A stretch of DNA of 64,000 nt from Algiphilus sp. (GTDB lineage: Bacteria > Pseudomonadota > Gammaproteobacteria > Nevskiales > Nevskiaceae). Positions 35,224 through 43,828 of this stretch are shown here, one piece after another. Where the stretch lies: NCBI RefSeq assembly GCF_023145115.1, contig NZ_JAGLEJ010000005.1, forward strand, positions 62,001 through 126,000, in the 5' to 3' direction. Within the stretch, counting starts at the first letter, position 1. Every line of letters starts with the position of its first letter. The position numbers were made by a program, and so were the translations under genes. Under the pieces are notes generated by a model. That model saw nothing but the letters and a program-made list of their open reading frames with translations. It was not told the DNA's origin and did not search any database.

Positions 35224-37371
35224 CTAGCGCCGCATCCAGCGATGGAAGCGCTGCAGCCAGCGCAGCGCCGCTTCCGGCTTGTGCGCCTGCTTCCACTGTC
35301 CCGCGGCGAACTTGTTGGCCTCGGCCAGGGTGGGATAGATGTGGATGGTGCCGAGGATCTTGTTCAGACCGATCCCGTGCTTCATGGCCAGCACGTACTC
35401 GGCGATGAGCTCGCCGGCGTGCGGTCCGGCGATGGTCACGCCGAGAATGCGGTCGCTGCCGCGGCGCGTCAGGACCTTCACCAGCCCGTGGGCATCGCTG
35501 TCGGCGATGGCGCGATCGAGGTCGTCGATGCCGTAGGTGGTCACCTCGACGTCCACGCCCTGCTCGCGGGCCTCGGTCTCGGACAGCCCGACGCGCGCGA
35601 CTTCCGGGTCGGTGAAGGTGGCCCACGGCACCACCGAATAGTCGACGCGGAACTTCTTGAGGCTGCCGAACAGCGCGTTGACGGTGGCGAACCACGCCAT
35701 GTGCGCGCCGACGTGGGTGAACTGGTAGGGCCCGGCGACATCGCCGACCGCGAAGATGTTGGGAATGCTGGTGCGCAGGTAGTCGTCCACCTCGATGGTC
35801 CGGTTGGTGGCGATGCCCAGCGTCTCCAGACCGTAGCCCTCCAGCCGTGCGGCACGGCCGACCGCGACCAGGATGCGGTCGAAGGCGATGCGATCCTCGC
35901 TGCCGTCGGCCTGCGCGACGATCAGTTCGGGCTGCCCGTCGGTCACCACGACTTCCCGCGCCTGCGTCCGCAGCCGGACGTCGACGCCCTCCCCGGCGAA
36001 GCGCGTGGCGATCATTTCGCCGAACTCCGGGTCCTCGCGCGGCAGCAGGCGCGGCGCCATCTCGACCTGGGTCACGCGGCTGCCGAGGCGCTGGAAGGTC
36101 TGCGCCATCTCGCAGCCGATGGGTCCGCCGCCCAGCACCACCAGCCGCTCGGGCAGCTCGCGCAACTGCCAGAGCGTGTCCGAGGTCAGCGCCTCGACCT
36201 GCTCGATGCCCGGGATCGGCGGCACGAAGGGCTCGGCGCCGGTGGCCAGCACGATGTGGCGCGCGGTCAGCCGCTGCCGGCTGCCGTCGTTGCGCGCGAT
36301 GTCCACCGTCCACGGGTCGATGAGGCGGGCGGTGCCGAGCGCGACATCCACCCCCAGCCCGGTATAGCGCTCCACCGAGTCGTGCGGCTCGATCGCCTCG
36401 ATGACCCGCTGCACGCGCGCCATGGCGTCGGGCAGATCGAACTCGGCGTGCAGCCGGCGCACGCCCAGCTCGGCGCTGCGCCGCGCGTCGGCGAGCAGAC
36501 GCGCCGTGCGGATCAACGCCTTGGAGGGCACGCAGCCGGTGTTCAGGCAGTCACCGCCCAGTGCACCCTTCTCGACCAGCGTGACCTCGGCCCTGACCGC
36601 GGCGGCGATGTAGGCGGACACCAGCCCGGCGCTGCCGCCGCCGATGACGATGAGGTTGCGATCGAAGGTCTTCGGGCGGGAGTACTGCCGGTAGACCCGC
36701 CGCGCCTTGACGATATCGACGATCTTCTTGGCGATCAGCGGGAACAGCCCGAGCAGCACGAAGGAACCGATCAGGCCCGGCGACAGGATGCCGCCGACGC
36801 CGTCGAGCTGGCCGAGCTGCGTGCCGGCGTTCACGTAGACCGCCGTGCCGGGCAGCATGCCGAGCTGCGAGACCCAGTAGAAGGTCCGCGTCCGCATCGG
36901 CGTCAGCGCCATGACGATGTTGATCAGGAAGAAGGGAAAGACCGGCACCAGCCGCAGCGTGAAGAGATAGAAGCCACCTTCCCGCTCGACCCCCTTGTTG
37001 ATGGTCGCCAGCCGCTGCCGATAGCGCTTCTGCACCGCATCGCGCGCGACGAAGCGGGCGATGACGAAAGCGGCGGTGGCGCCGATGGTCGAGGCGAAGC
37101 TGACCAGCACCAGCCCCCAGCCCAGCCCGAAGATCGCGCCGCCCGCCAGGGTCATGACCGCCGCGCCCGGCAGCGAGAGCGCCGTGACGCCGACGTAGAC
37201 CGCGAAGAAGCCGAGCGAGAACAGCACCGGGAAGGCGTCGCGCATCGCGACCACGTCGCCGCGCGCGGCCTTCAGGACCTCGAAGCTGAGGAAGCGGTCG
37301 AGGTCGAACGCGAAGAAGGCCACCAGCGCGGCAGCGATCAGCGCGACGACGAACAGGCGATTGCGGGCCAC
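35224..37371 (-). CDS. fusion of TVP38/DedA-like membrane domain and FAD disulfide reductase
   Basis: A 715-residue two-part protein. Residues 1-230 are a TVP38/TMEM64-type membrane domain with several helices and the typical 'LPGAAVMTLAGGAIFG' and 'FPFFLINIVMALTPM' motifs. Residues 240-715 form a class I pyridine nucleotide-disulfide oxidoreductase (mercuric reductase/lipoamide dehydrogenase family): FAD motif 'IVIGGGSAG', redox pair C275/C280 in 'GGDCLNTGCVPSK', NAD motif 'LVVLGGGPIGCE', second FAD motif 'IFAVGDVAG', and 'HIYPTLAEANK' in the dimer domain. No N-terminal metal-binding HMA domain or C-terminal Cys pair is seen, so mercury reduction is unlikely. The fusion places a cytosolic thiol or quinone redox enzyme at the membrane. 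Substrate unknown. Confidence 0.92.
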   Translation of the reverse strand: MARNRLFVVALIAAALVAFFAFDLDRFLSFEVLKAARGDVVAMRDAFPVLFSLGFFAVYVGVTALSLPGAAVMTLAGGAIFGLGWGLVLVSFASTIGATAAFVIARFVARDAVQKRYRQRLATINKGVEREGGFYLFTLRLVPVFPFFLINIVMALTPMRTRTFYWVSQLGMLPGTAVYVNAGTQLGQLDGVGGILSPGLIGSFVLLGLFPLIAKKIVDIVKARRVYRQYSRPKTFDRNLIVIGGGSAGLVSAYIAAAVRAEVTLVEKGALGGDCLNTGCVPSKALIRTARLLADARRSAELGVRRLHAEFDLPDAMARVQRVIEAIEPHDSVERYTGLGVDVALGTARLIDPWTVDIARNDGSRQRLTARHIVLATGAEPFVPPIPGIEQVEALTSDTLWQLRELPERLVVLGGGPIGCEMAQTFQRLGSRVTQVEMAPRLLPREDPEFGEMIATRFAGEGVDVRLRTQAREVVVTDGQPELIVAQADGSEDRIAFDRILVAVGRAARLEGYGLETLGIATNRTIEVDDYLRTSIPNIFAVGDVAGPYQFTHVGAHMAWFATVNALFGSLKKFRVDYSVVPWATFTDPEVARVGLSETEAREQGVDVEVTTYGIDDLDRAIADSDAHGLVKVLTRRGSDRILGVTIAGPHAGELIAEYVLAMKHGIGLNKILGTIHIYPTLAEANKFAAGQWKQAHKPEAALRWLQRFHRWMRR

Positions 37372-37492
37372 GGCGGCTCCTGCGGGCTGGCGGCGGACCC
37401 CATCCTAGACGGTCTCGCGCGCCGCCCGGTGCATGGCGGGACACATCGGGGACAGCGGACGCGGTCAGTATCGACCGCGACCGGCGCGCGGT

Positions 37493-39034
37493 CTACGACG
37501 GACCGTCCGGATCGGCGGTGCGCGCGTCCGGCCCGGTGCCATCCGGCGCGGGCACCATCCAGTCGGGAAACTGCTCGGCGAGATAGGCGCGCAGCGCACC
37601 CATCGGCTGCGTGCCGCTGCCGTGGGAGCCGATCAGGTCGCCGCTGGCGAGCCCGTGCCAGCTCAGTGCGCTGTAGAACTGGCGAGCCAGCTGCGGACTC
37701 TGCGCCTCGCGTCCGGGCGAATAGAGATCGGCGACGAAGGTCAGCGCCGCATCGTCGACCCGCACCGCCAGCATGCCGGCGGCGTGATCGTTGGGCACAT
37801 TGATGACGGTGAGCGCGCGCGCGTCGGTGGCGATGCGCTCCCGCCCGCTGACGGTGCGCACGGCGACGTCGCCGACATCGCGTCCGCGCGCGATCACATC
37901 GCGGAAGAAGCCTTCGGCCTCGCGCCCGACCACCAGCTCGGCGCCGGTGCGCAGCAACGGCATCAGACCGCCGCTGTGGTCGCTGTGGTGATGGGTGACG
38001 ACGACGCGGCGCAGCGGACGATCCGGCCAGCGCTCGTCGAGCATGCGCAGCAGGGTCTCGCTGCGCGCCGGGTGCAGCGGCGCGTCGACCAGGGTCAGGC
38101 CCCGATCGTCGACCACCACCAGCGCGTGGTGGCTGCCGCCCACGACATGGAAGATCCCGTCGGCACGCTCCTCGAACGCGACGTTGCCGGTCTGGTCGCG
38201 ATCGGCACCGGCGCCCATGGCGAGCCGTCGCGTGACCCAGTGTCCCGCGGCGCGGATCCAGACCGGCGCCTCGGCGCTCTTCGGACGCGCCGGCGGCGCG
38301 CAGTCGGGATCGACCGTCTCGACCGGCGTGACGGCGATGTCGGTGAGGCGCTCGCGGCGCAGCAGCTGACCGCCCAGCCGCTGCTCGATGCGCGTCGGCA
38401 TGCTCAGGCCCGCCACCTCGCGCCAGCCGCTGTAGGCGATCTCGTGCGGCACGTCGCCCCGCGGCCAGTCGTGCTGCCGTGCGCTCGCCACCAGCGGCAC
38501 GCCACCGGCGGCATCACTGGTCTGGTCGCGCGCCACCGACAGTGTCCAGCGCGTGCCGGCCAGACTGATCTCCCGGCTGCTGCCGGCACTGCGCCCGGGC
38601 CAGAAGAGCGGCACCCGGAGCCACAGATCCGAAAAGCGCACCGCGCGCCGAGCCGGCGACACGGCGCCCTCGGCGGAGCGGAAACCGTCGCGGCCGGTGA
38701 CCACGCCACCGTCGGCGGTGAGCTGCTCCAGGTAGCGGAAGGTGGCGGAGAACGGGTAGTGCGTGCGCACCTCCCAGCGCAGTTGCGCCTGACGGACCTG
38801 CGGCCACCAGTGCACTTCGGCGCGATCCTCCGACACCGGGCGCGCGGCGCCGCCGGGCGTGTGGGTCTGGCTGGGATCGAAGTTCTGGCCGGTGGCGATC
38901 CAGCGGATCTCGGCGACCTCGCAGTGCGTCAGCGCCGCGGCCGGTGCCGCAACGCCGCCACCGGCCGCGCACAGGAGCGCGATGATCGCCCGCCGGATGG
39001 TGCCGTGCGATGCGCTGCGCCTCGCTGTGCTCAT
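37493..39034 (-). CDS. secreted metallo-beta-lactamase-fold hydrolase
   Basis: A 513-residue protein with a signal peptide (about 1-35, ending 'APAAALTH'). The N-terminal half (to about 290) has no recognisable motif. The C-terminal half is a metallo-beta-lactamase fold with the metal site 'THHHSDHSGG' (H348, H350, D352, H353) and downstream 'VINVPNDHAAGM'. ATG 39034 has GGGAGA upstream. The next gene upstream (hvfC) ends 26 bases before it, so it may be transcribed with it. Substrate unknown; candidates are a lactone, ester or thiol. Confidence 0.85.
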   Translation of the reverse strand: MSTARRSASHGTIRRAIIALLCAAGGGVAAPAAALTHCEVAEIRWIATGQNFDPSQTHTPGGAARPVSEDRAEVHWWPQVRQAQLRWEVRTHYPFSATFRYLEQLTADGGVVTGRDGFRSAEGAVSPARRAVRFSDLWLRVPLFWPGRSAGSSREISLAGTRWTLSVARDQTSDAAGGVPLVASARQHDWPRGDVPHEIAYSGWREVAGLSMPTRIEQRLGGQLLRRERLTDIAVTPVETVDPDCAPPARPKSAEAPVWIRAAGHWVTRRLAMGAGADRDQTGNVAFEERADGIFHVVGGSHHALVVVDDRGLTLVDAPLHPARSETLLRMLDERWPDRPLRRVVVTHHHSDHSGGLMPLLRTGAELVVGREAEGFFRDVIARGRDVGDVAVRTVSGRERIATDARALTVINVPNDHAAGMLAVRVDDAALTFVADLYSPGREAQSPQLARQFYSALSWHGLASGDLIGSHGSGTQPMGALRAYLAEQFPDWMVPAPDGTGPDARTADPDGPS

Positions 39035-39060
39035 GCGTCTCCCTGCCCGCGTCGCGGGGT

Positions 39061-39828
39061 TCAGGTGTGCCTGGTGCCTATCAGGATGTCGGATTCGCGC
39101 CAGTTTTGCATCTGCCGCGCGCCCTCGGCGCGCAGTGCCGCCGGGTCGGCGCCGGACTCGGCGGCGATGCGATCGAGCAGCGTCCCGCCGGCGGCCGGCT
39201 CGGCCGCGATCAGCGCGATCAGCCGCGCCGACAGGGCGTTGAGCTCGGTGAATCGGACCGCGTCGTGCCGATTGCGGTGCACCACCAGCCAGGTGGGCTG
39301 CCCAGGCGGCGCATCGGGCTGCGATTCCGGCGCGATGCGATGCACGGGAAAGCGGTAGGCCAGCGGCCAGGCAAGCGGAGAGAGCACCGGCACGCCCGCC
39401 AGCAGATCGCCATTGGGATCGGCGTGACCGGGGTCGGCCTCCGCCGGGTCCACTGCCAGCGCCAGCTCCACCCATTCGTAGTGCGCCAGCTCGGCCGCGA
39501 AGGGCGGGAGCCCGTCGGGCAGATGCTCGCCCGCCTCGAGGAAGGCGACCAGCTCGCCCGCCACTTCCTGGAACAGCGGCGTGCCGCTGGCGTGGTAGCG
39601 CAGGAAGGCGCGCACCAGATCTTCCCAGCGCCGGGTATCGAGGATGCTGCGCAGCACCGGGAAGGCGTTGCCGACGAGCCCTTCGTTGGTGCGGAAGACG
39701 AGCTCGTTGTAGACCCGCATGCGGCGCTCCGGCACATCGTCCGGCCGCGGATGCGCCTCCGGGGCGCGCACGTGCGCGGCGAAGGCGCGCTGCAGATCCT
39801 GGAAACCGCTCACAACGCCGTCCCGCAC
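39061..39828 (-). CDS. hvfC: HvfC-like partner protein (DUF2063)
   Basis: HvfC proteins pair with HvfB to bind and modify Cys-containing precursor peptides. The 255-residue chain has the DUF2063 N-terminal helical domain with the telling sequence 'RMRVYNELVFRTNEGLVGNAFPVLRSIL', a 'PPFAAELAHYEWVELAL' block near residue 115, and a beta-rich C-terminal domain. It starts at GTG 39828. Unusually it does not follow hvfB directly: a di-metal hydrolase-like gene with its own promoter is inserted between them. Confidence 0.88.
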   Translation of the reverse strand: MRDGVVSGFQDLQRAFAAHVRAPEAHPRPDDVPERRMRVYNELVFRTNEGLVGNAFPVLRSILDTRRWEDLVRAFLRYHASGTPLFQEVAGELVAFLEAGEHLPDGLPPFAAELAHYEWVELALAVDPAEADPGHADPNGDLLAGVPVLSPLAWPLAYRFPVHRIAPESQPDAPPGQPTWLVVHRNRHDAVRFTELNALSARLIALIAAEPAAGGTLLDRIAAESGADPAALRAEGARQMQNWRESDILIGTRHT

Positions 39829-39880
39829 CGGCGCGCGCCGCCGTCGCCGGCGGCACGCCCGGATGCGACGACGCCCGCGA

Positions 39881-40741
39881 TCAGGCCGCGGCGGCGGCAG
39901 TCGCGCGCGTGCGCGGCTTCTCGACCTCGGCGACCAGCGCCTCGATCTGCTCGAGGTAGTGGCTGTTGTCCTGATCCCACGGATGGAAGCCGGGGCGGAA
40001 GTACTCCGCCCAGGGCAGCACCAGCTTGCGCAGATGGCCGACCTCGCCGAAGGTGAAGCGGAACAGCGTGCGCCAGCCCTTGACGTCGGTCAGCTTGCCC
40101 TCGGCGCGCAGGATGCGCAGGTAGAAGTTCGCCACCAGCGGCCAGAAGATGGCGGTGGCCGCCAGCATGCCGAAGGCGCGCAGCGCATAGGCCTGCGGCC
40201 CGCGTCCCATGACGCGGTCCCAGACATCGAAGGCCACCGCCTTGTGCTCGGTCTCCTCGAGGGCATGCCAGTTCCAGATCCTGGCGAACTGCGGCTGGGC
40301 GTTCTCGAGGATGCGCGGATCCTTCAGCAGGCCGTCCGCCATGATGGCGGTGTAGTGCTCCAGCGCGATGGTCGCCGAGAGCCGCCACGCCGCGGGCGTG
40401 CGCTTCTTGAGGGAGTCGAGCAGACGGCTGACGGTGCGCTCCATGTCGCGCGCCTGCGGCACCGCTGCGTACAGCGCCTCGTTGTACTCGTCGTGCTCGC
40501 GCCCGTGCATCGCCTCCTGGCCGATGAAGGCCGTCACGGCGGCCTTCAGCTCGGGCTCGGTGATGCGGTCCCGATAGGCCCGCACGGCGTCGATGAACAT
40601 GCGCTCGCCTTCCGGGAAGAAGATCGACAGCGTGTTCATGAACTGGGAGAAGTGGACACTGCCACCGTTCCAGTCGTTGATGCGATCGGCCGGCAGCGAG
40701 AACGCGAGATCGCGGCGCTGCGGCATGACACTGGTCGACAT
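39881..40741 (-). CDS. metal-dependent hydrolase-like protein (Metal_hydrol family)
   Basis: A 286-residue, all-helical, ferritin-like protein of the family annotated as 'predicted metal-dependent hydrolase'. Putative metal ligands sit in 'GQEAMHGREH' (near 65), 'ALEHYTAIMAD' (near 120) and 'WHALEETEHKAVAFD' (near 150), a pattern of repeated E-x-x-H as in di-iron proteins. ATG 40741 is preceded by GGAG at a good distance; the in-frame GTG at 40753 is less likely. A strong promoter on this strand lies just upstream. The gene separates hvfB from hvfC. Whether it takes part in peptide modification is unknown. Confidence 0.83.
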   Translation of the reverse strand: MSTSVMPQRRDLAFSLPADRINDWNGGSVHFSQFMNTLSIFFPEGERMFIDAVRAYRDRITEPELKAAVTAFIGQEAMHGREHDEYNEALYAAVPQARDMERTVSRLLDSLKKRTPAAWRLSATIALEHYTAIMADGLLKDPRILENAQPQFARIWNWHALEETEHKAVAFDVWDRVMGRGPQAYALRAFGMLAATAIFWPLVANFYLRILRAEGKLTDVKGWRTLFRFTFGEVGHLRKLVLPWAEYFRPGFHPWDQDNSHYLEQIEALVAEVEKPRTRATAAAAA

Positions 40742-40777
40742 GTTCGGCTCCACGTAATAGTGACATCGATTGATGGC

Positions 40778-40806
40778 AGATTAGCGTGGTGCGGCGCACA
40801 AATCAA
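40778..40806 (-). promoter_or_regulatory. sigma70-like promoter for the metal-dependent hydrolase-like gene
   Basis: On the minus strand: TTGATT (40801-40806), exactly 17 bases, TAATCT (40778-40783). It lies 37 bases before the ATG, inside the gap after hvfB. It implies that the hydrolase-like gene, and perhaps hvfC behind it, are transcribed apart from hvfXAB. Confidence 0.6.
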
Positions 40807-40855
40807 CCCTGTTCAATGGAATGGTACACGGCCGCGGATGGACGGTGGCGCGGGC

Positions 40856-41722
40856 TCAGACGGCCGGCGCGGAATGCCGTGTGCCGACTGCCCCGGCGGC
40901 GCTGCGGCGTGCCTCGATGGCATCCATCTCGGCGCGCAGTTCGGGCCACGGCGGGATGTTGAAGTCGCGCTCCAGCAGCGTGGGAACCGGACCCAGACAC
41001 TGATAGGTGTAATCGAGCAGCGCGAAGACGTCGTCGCACACCGGCGCACCGTGGGTATCGATGCGCAGATCGTCCGGCTCGGTCCAGTGCCCGGCCACGT
41101 GCAGGTAGCGGACGCGCGCCAGCGGCAGGCTGTCGATGAAGGCGCGTGCGTCGTAGCCGGCGTTGATGCTGTTGACGAAGACGTTGTTCACGTCCAGCAG
41201 CAGATCGCAGTCGGCGCGCTCGATGACCGCGTTGATGAAGGCGGACTCGCTCATGCGCGCGCCCGGCGACGCGTAGTACGAAACGTTCTCCAGCGCGATG
41301 CGCCGGTCCAGGATCGCCTGCACGCGCCGGACGCGGCCGGCGACATACTCGACCGCCTCCTCGGTGAAGGGGATCGGCATCAGGTCGTAGAGATGACCGT
41401 GGTCACCGGTGTACGAGAGATGCTCGGTGTAGTCGGCGATGCCGTGCGCGTCCAGGAAGTCGCGGATGCCGCGGACGTGGTCCTCGTCGAGCGGTGCCGG
41501 GCCGCCGATGTCCAGCGACAGGCCGTGCGTCACGAAGGCGAAGCGCTCGCTGAAGGCGCGGAAGCGCCTCCCCAGTGCACCGCCCACGCCCATCCAGTTC
41601 TCGGGCGCGACCTCGAGGAAGGCCGGCGGGTGCTCGTGATCATCCGCGAGCGGGCCCATCAGGGCCCGCCGCAGACCCACCCCCGTGCCCTGCACGGAGG
41701 CGCGATGCGTGCCGGTGGGCAT
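40856..41722 (-). CDS. hvfB: MNIO-family (DUF692) peptide-modifying enzyme HvfB
   Basis: MNIO enzymes use two or three iron ions and oxygen to convert Cys residues of a partner peptide to oxazolone- or thiooxazole-type groups. The 288-residue TIM-barrel protein shows the family's motifs in order: 'LEVAPENWMG', 'THGLSLDIGGP', 'EHLSYTGDHGHLYDLMPIPFTEEA', split here into 'EHLSYTGDHGHLYDL' and 'MPIPFTEEAVEY'; then 'IALENVSYYA', 'LLLDVNNVFVNSINAGYDA', 'YLHVAGHW', 'DTHGAPVCDDVF' and 'LLERDFNIP'. All expected His, Asp, Glu and Asn ligand positions are present. Its ATG overlaps the hvfA stop by one base (TGATG), so peptide and enzyme are co-translated. Confidence 0.95.
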   Translation of the reverse strand: MPTGTHRASVQGTGVGLRRALMGPLADDHEHPPAFLEVAPENWMGVGGALGRRFRAFSERFAFVTHGLSLDIGGPAPLDEDHVRGIRDFLDAHGIADYTEHLSYTGDHGHLYDLMPIPFTEEAVEYVAGRVRRVQAILDRRIALENVSYYASPGARMSESAFINAVIERADCDLLLDVNNVFVNSINAGYDARAFIDSLPLARVRYLHVAGHWTEPDDLRIDTHGAPVCDDVFALLDYTYQCLGPVPTLLERDFNIPPWPELRAEMDAIEARRSAAGAVGTRHSAPAV

Positions 41723-42033
41723 CAGCTACCGCACTTGCCCTCGCCGCACTTGCCTTCCGAGCCCTTGGACTCGCCGCACTTGCCTTCACCGCACTTGCCC
41801 TCGGCATCCTTCTCGTGGCCTTCGCCGCCACACTTGCCCTCACCGCACTTGCCTTCGCCGTCCTTGCCGTGGCCGCCGGCAAGCTGGATCGGCGCCTGGC
41901 CGTTCTGATAGCCGCTGCCCAGATCGCTGGACTGGAAGGTGGTGCCGGCCGCGGCTGCGGTGCTGGCGAGGAAGGCCGCGCCGCCGACGGTGGCGGCGAA
42001 CGCGGAGAGACGGGACTGCTGCTTGGTCTTCAT
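41722..42033 (-). CDS. hvfA: HvfA-type bufferin precursor with six EGKCG repeats
   Basis: A 103-residue exported precursor peptide. Signal peptide about 1-29 ('SRLSAFAATVGGAAFLAS'...'AAAAG'). Residues 59-103 are almost entirely EGKCG units, six in three tandem pairs, giving Cys63, 68, 81, 86, 96 and 101. In related systems HvfB/HvfC modify such Cys and the product binds copper in the periplasm. The DNA of this part is itself a short imperfect tandem repeat. AGGAG (42041-42045) precedes the ATG. This is the substrate of the hvfB gene it overlaps. Copper binding is inference from the family. Confidence 0.93.
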   Translation of the reverse strand: MKTKQQSRLSAFAATVGGAAFLASTAAAAGTTFQSSDLGSGYQNGQAPIQLAGGHGKDGEGKCGEGKCGGEGHEKDAEGKCGEGKCGESKGSEGKCGEGKCGS

Positions 42034-42099
42034 GGTCGAACTCCTGTGGTCACGACAATCGAAAGGTGGACTGCTTCACGAACGGCTGCTGCCGCAGCT

Positions 42100-42714
42100 C
42101 TAGTTGGAATCGCTTCGCATCAGCCACCGGCGTGCGTGGTCGTCCACGCTCAGCCAGCGGCCACCCCCGGTAAAGAACAGGCTCAGCAGCATCAGGAAGT
42201 AGGTCGCCGCCCACTCGATCCCGTTGTTGCTGACCACGATACTGCCTTGCCCGGTGAGCCATGCATAGTCGCCGTGCTCGCGCAGGATTTCGCGCGCCAC
42301 CGAGAGGCGCTGGCGGGCGTCCTCGGCATCCGCGCAGCCCGCGAAGCACAGCGTCGGATCGGCCACCGCCTGCCAGCCGTTCTCCCAGTGCACCGCGAAC
42401 GCCGCCACCGCCATCACCGCCATCAGCGGCACCGCCATCCAGCGCACGGCCGCGCCCAGCAGCAGCGCCACCGCGCCGAGCACCTCGGTCCAAGCGGCCA
42501 GCAGCGCCATCAGCCAGGGCATGGGCAGCCCCAGTCCCCACTCGGGATTGCCGAACCACGCCACGGTGTTGGCGGACGGCCCCAGCCCGTCGAGCTTGTT
42601 GGTCCCGGCCAGCCAGAACACCGGCACCAGGTAGAGCCGGATCAGGAGCGGCGCCAGGAAATCGGCGACACGCGTGGCATCGAGCAGATGCTGCAGCTTG
42701 CGGAGCAGGGGCAC
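42100..42714 (-). CDS. hvfX: DoxX-family membrane protein HvfX
   Basis: A 204-residue inner-membrane protein with about four hydrophobic segments ('LIRLYLVPVFWLAGTNKL', 'LMALLAAWTEVLGAVALLLG', 'MAVPLMAVMAVAAFAVHW', 'AATYFLMLLSLFF'). DoxX-type proteins are standard members of hvf and other bufferin operons. It opens the hvfXAB unit, 66 bases before hvfA, and is divergent from an AraC regulator. A Cys-containing loop ('PTLCFAGCADAED') is specific to this type. The molecular role is unknown, perhaps redox or membrane-linked handling of the peptide. Confidence 0.9.
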   Translation of the reverse strand: MPLLRKLQHLLDATRVADFLAPLLIRLYLVPVFWLAGTNKLDGLGPSANTVAWFGNPEWGLGLPMPWLMALLAAWTEVLGAVALLLGAAVRWMAVPLMAVMAVAAFAVHWENGWQAVADPTLCFAGCADAEDARQRLSVAREILREHGDYAWLTGQGSIVVSNNGIEWAATYFLMLLSLFFTGGGRWLSVDDHARRWLMRSDSN

Positions 42715-42869
42715 GGCGATCTCCGGTCATGGGAGTGCATACGTTAGACGAGCGCCACCGGATGCCACAGTGCGCTGGCGGCCGCATTCCATGTCCGAAC
42801 GTCCGGATCGGGCCCCGACCCTCGCCGGCGCCGCTATGCTCCGCTCATCCCCTGCAGCGGAGCCCGCCC

Positions 42870-43778
42870 GTGGCCGAGAAGCAACCCGTCGAGGACCTGC
42901 TGTCGACCGTCCTGCGCGCCTACAACCTGCGCGCCGGCATCTACGAGCACCCCTCGGTCTGCGGTGACTACCAGTTCGGGACCGCCGGCGACGGCAATGC
43001 CGGCTTCCACCTCATCGGCAACGGTTCGTGCTGGGTGCACACCCGCGAGCACGCGCCGATTCCGCTGTCCGCGGGCGACCTGGTCGTCCTGCCGCACGAT
43101 GCCTGGCACGTGCTGCGACCGGACGACCGGACGCCGGACGACCGCGGGATGCGCCAGGCCCACGACCCGGACGCGCCCGCCACCAGCATGCTGTGCGGGC
43201 ACTTCGACTTCGATACCGGGCGGCGCAACCCCATTCTCGATGCCCTGCCCGACATCATCGTCATCCGTGCCGACGACGCCGGCGACCGTCTCCGGCACCT
43301 GTCGCGCCTCATGCTCATCGAGGTCGAGACCCACGACCCCGGGCACGCCCCGGTGCTGGACCGGCTCGCCGACACCCTCTTCGTCATGGTGGTGCGCCAC
43401 CACGTCTTCTTCTCCGGCGCCGAGCAGCGCGGCCTGATCGCCGCACTCGCCGATCCGCGGCTGCGCCGCGCCCTCGATGCCATGCACCAGCACCCCGGCG
43501 AGAGCTGGACCCTCGAACGCCTGGCCGGCGAGGCGGCGATGTCGCGCAGCGTCTTCGCGCAGCGTTTCAACGAAGTGCTGGGCACGCCGCCCATCGACTA
43601 CCTGACGCGCTGGCGCATGGTCCAGGCCGAACGCATGCTGCGCGACCCGCGCGCCAGCGTCGCCGGCGTGATGGAGGAAGTCGGCTACCAGACCGAGGCC
43701 GCGTTCCGGAAGGCCTTCAAGCGCGTGCACGGCTACGGGCCCGGGCGGTTGCGGCGGCTGTTCCGGCGAGGGGCCTGA
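42870..43778 (+). CDS. AraC-family regulator with cupin sensor domain
   Basis: A 302-residue regulator. Residues 1-190 form an AraC cupin domain ('GNAGFHLIGNGSCWVH', 'LSAGDLVVLPHDAWHVL'); residues 200-302 carry two helix-turn-helix motifs ('WTLERLAGEAAMSRSVFAQRF' and 'VAGVMEEVGYQTEAAFRKAF'). Translation starts at GTG 42870, with CGGAG 7 bases before it. It is divergent from hvfXAB across about 155 bases and could control that operon; several His in the cupin region could bind a metal. This is an inference from position only. It is followed by a 24-bp inverted repeat. Confidence 0.88.
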   Translation: MAEKQPVEDLLSTVLRAYNLRAGIYEHPSVCGDYQFGTAGDGNAGFHLIGNGSCWVHTREHAPIPLSAGDLVVLPHDAWHVLRPDDRTPDDRGMRQAHDPDAPATSMLCGHFDFDTGRRNPILDALPDIIVIRADDAGDRLRHLSRLMLIEVETHDPGHAPVLDRLADTLFVMVVRHHVFFSGAEQRGLIAALADPRLRRALDAMHQHPGESWTLERLAGEAAMSRSVFAQRFNEVLGTPPIDYLTRWRMVQAERMLRDPRASVAGVMEEVGYQTEAAFRKAFKRVHGYGPGRLRRLFRRGA

Positions 43779-43828
43779 CGGCGACGGCGGAAACGCGGAA
43801 TCGCACGCAATCGGGACAGCGCGCGCAC

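Noticed and set aside
34690..37803. A 1037-codon plus-strand frame overlapping the RES toxin tail.
   Set aside because: Mostly antisense to the TVP38-reductase fusion; the RES continuation is in a different frame.
41722..41879. Direct repeats that look array-like at first sight (CRISPR-like).
   Set aside because: They are a 15-base unit inside an intact coding frame encoding EGKCG; no spacer pattern and no cas gene.
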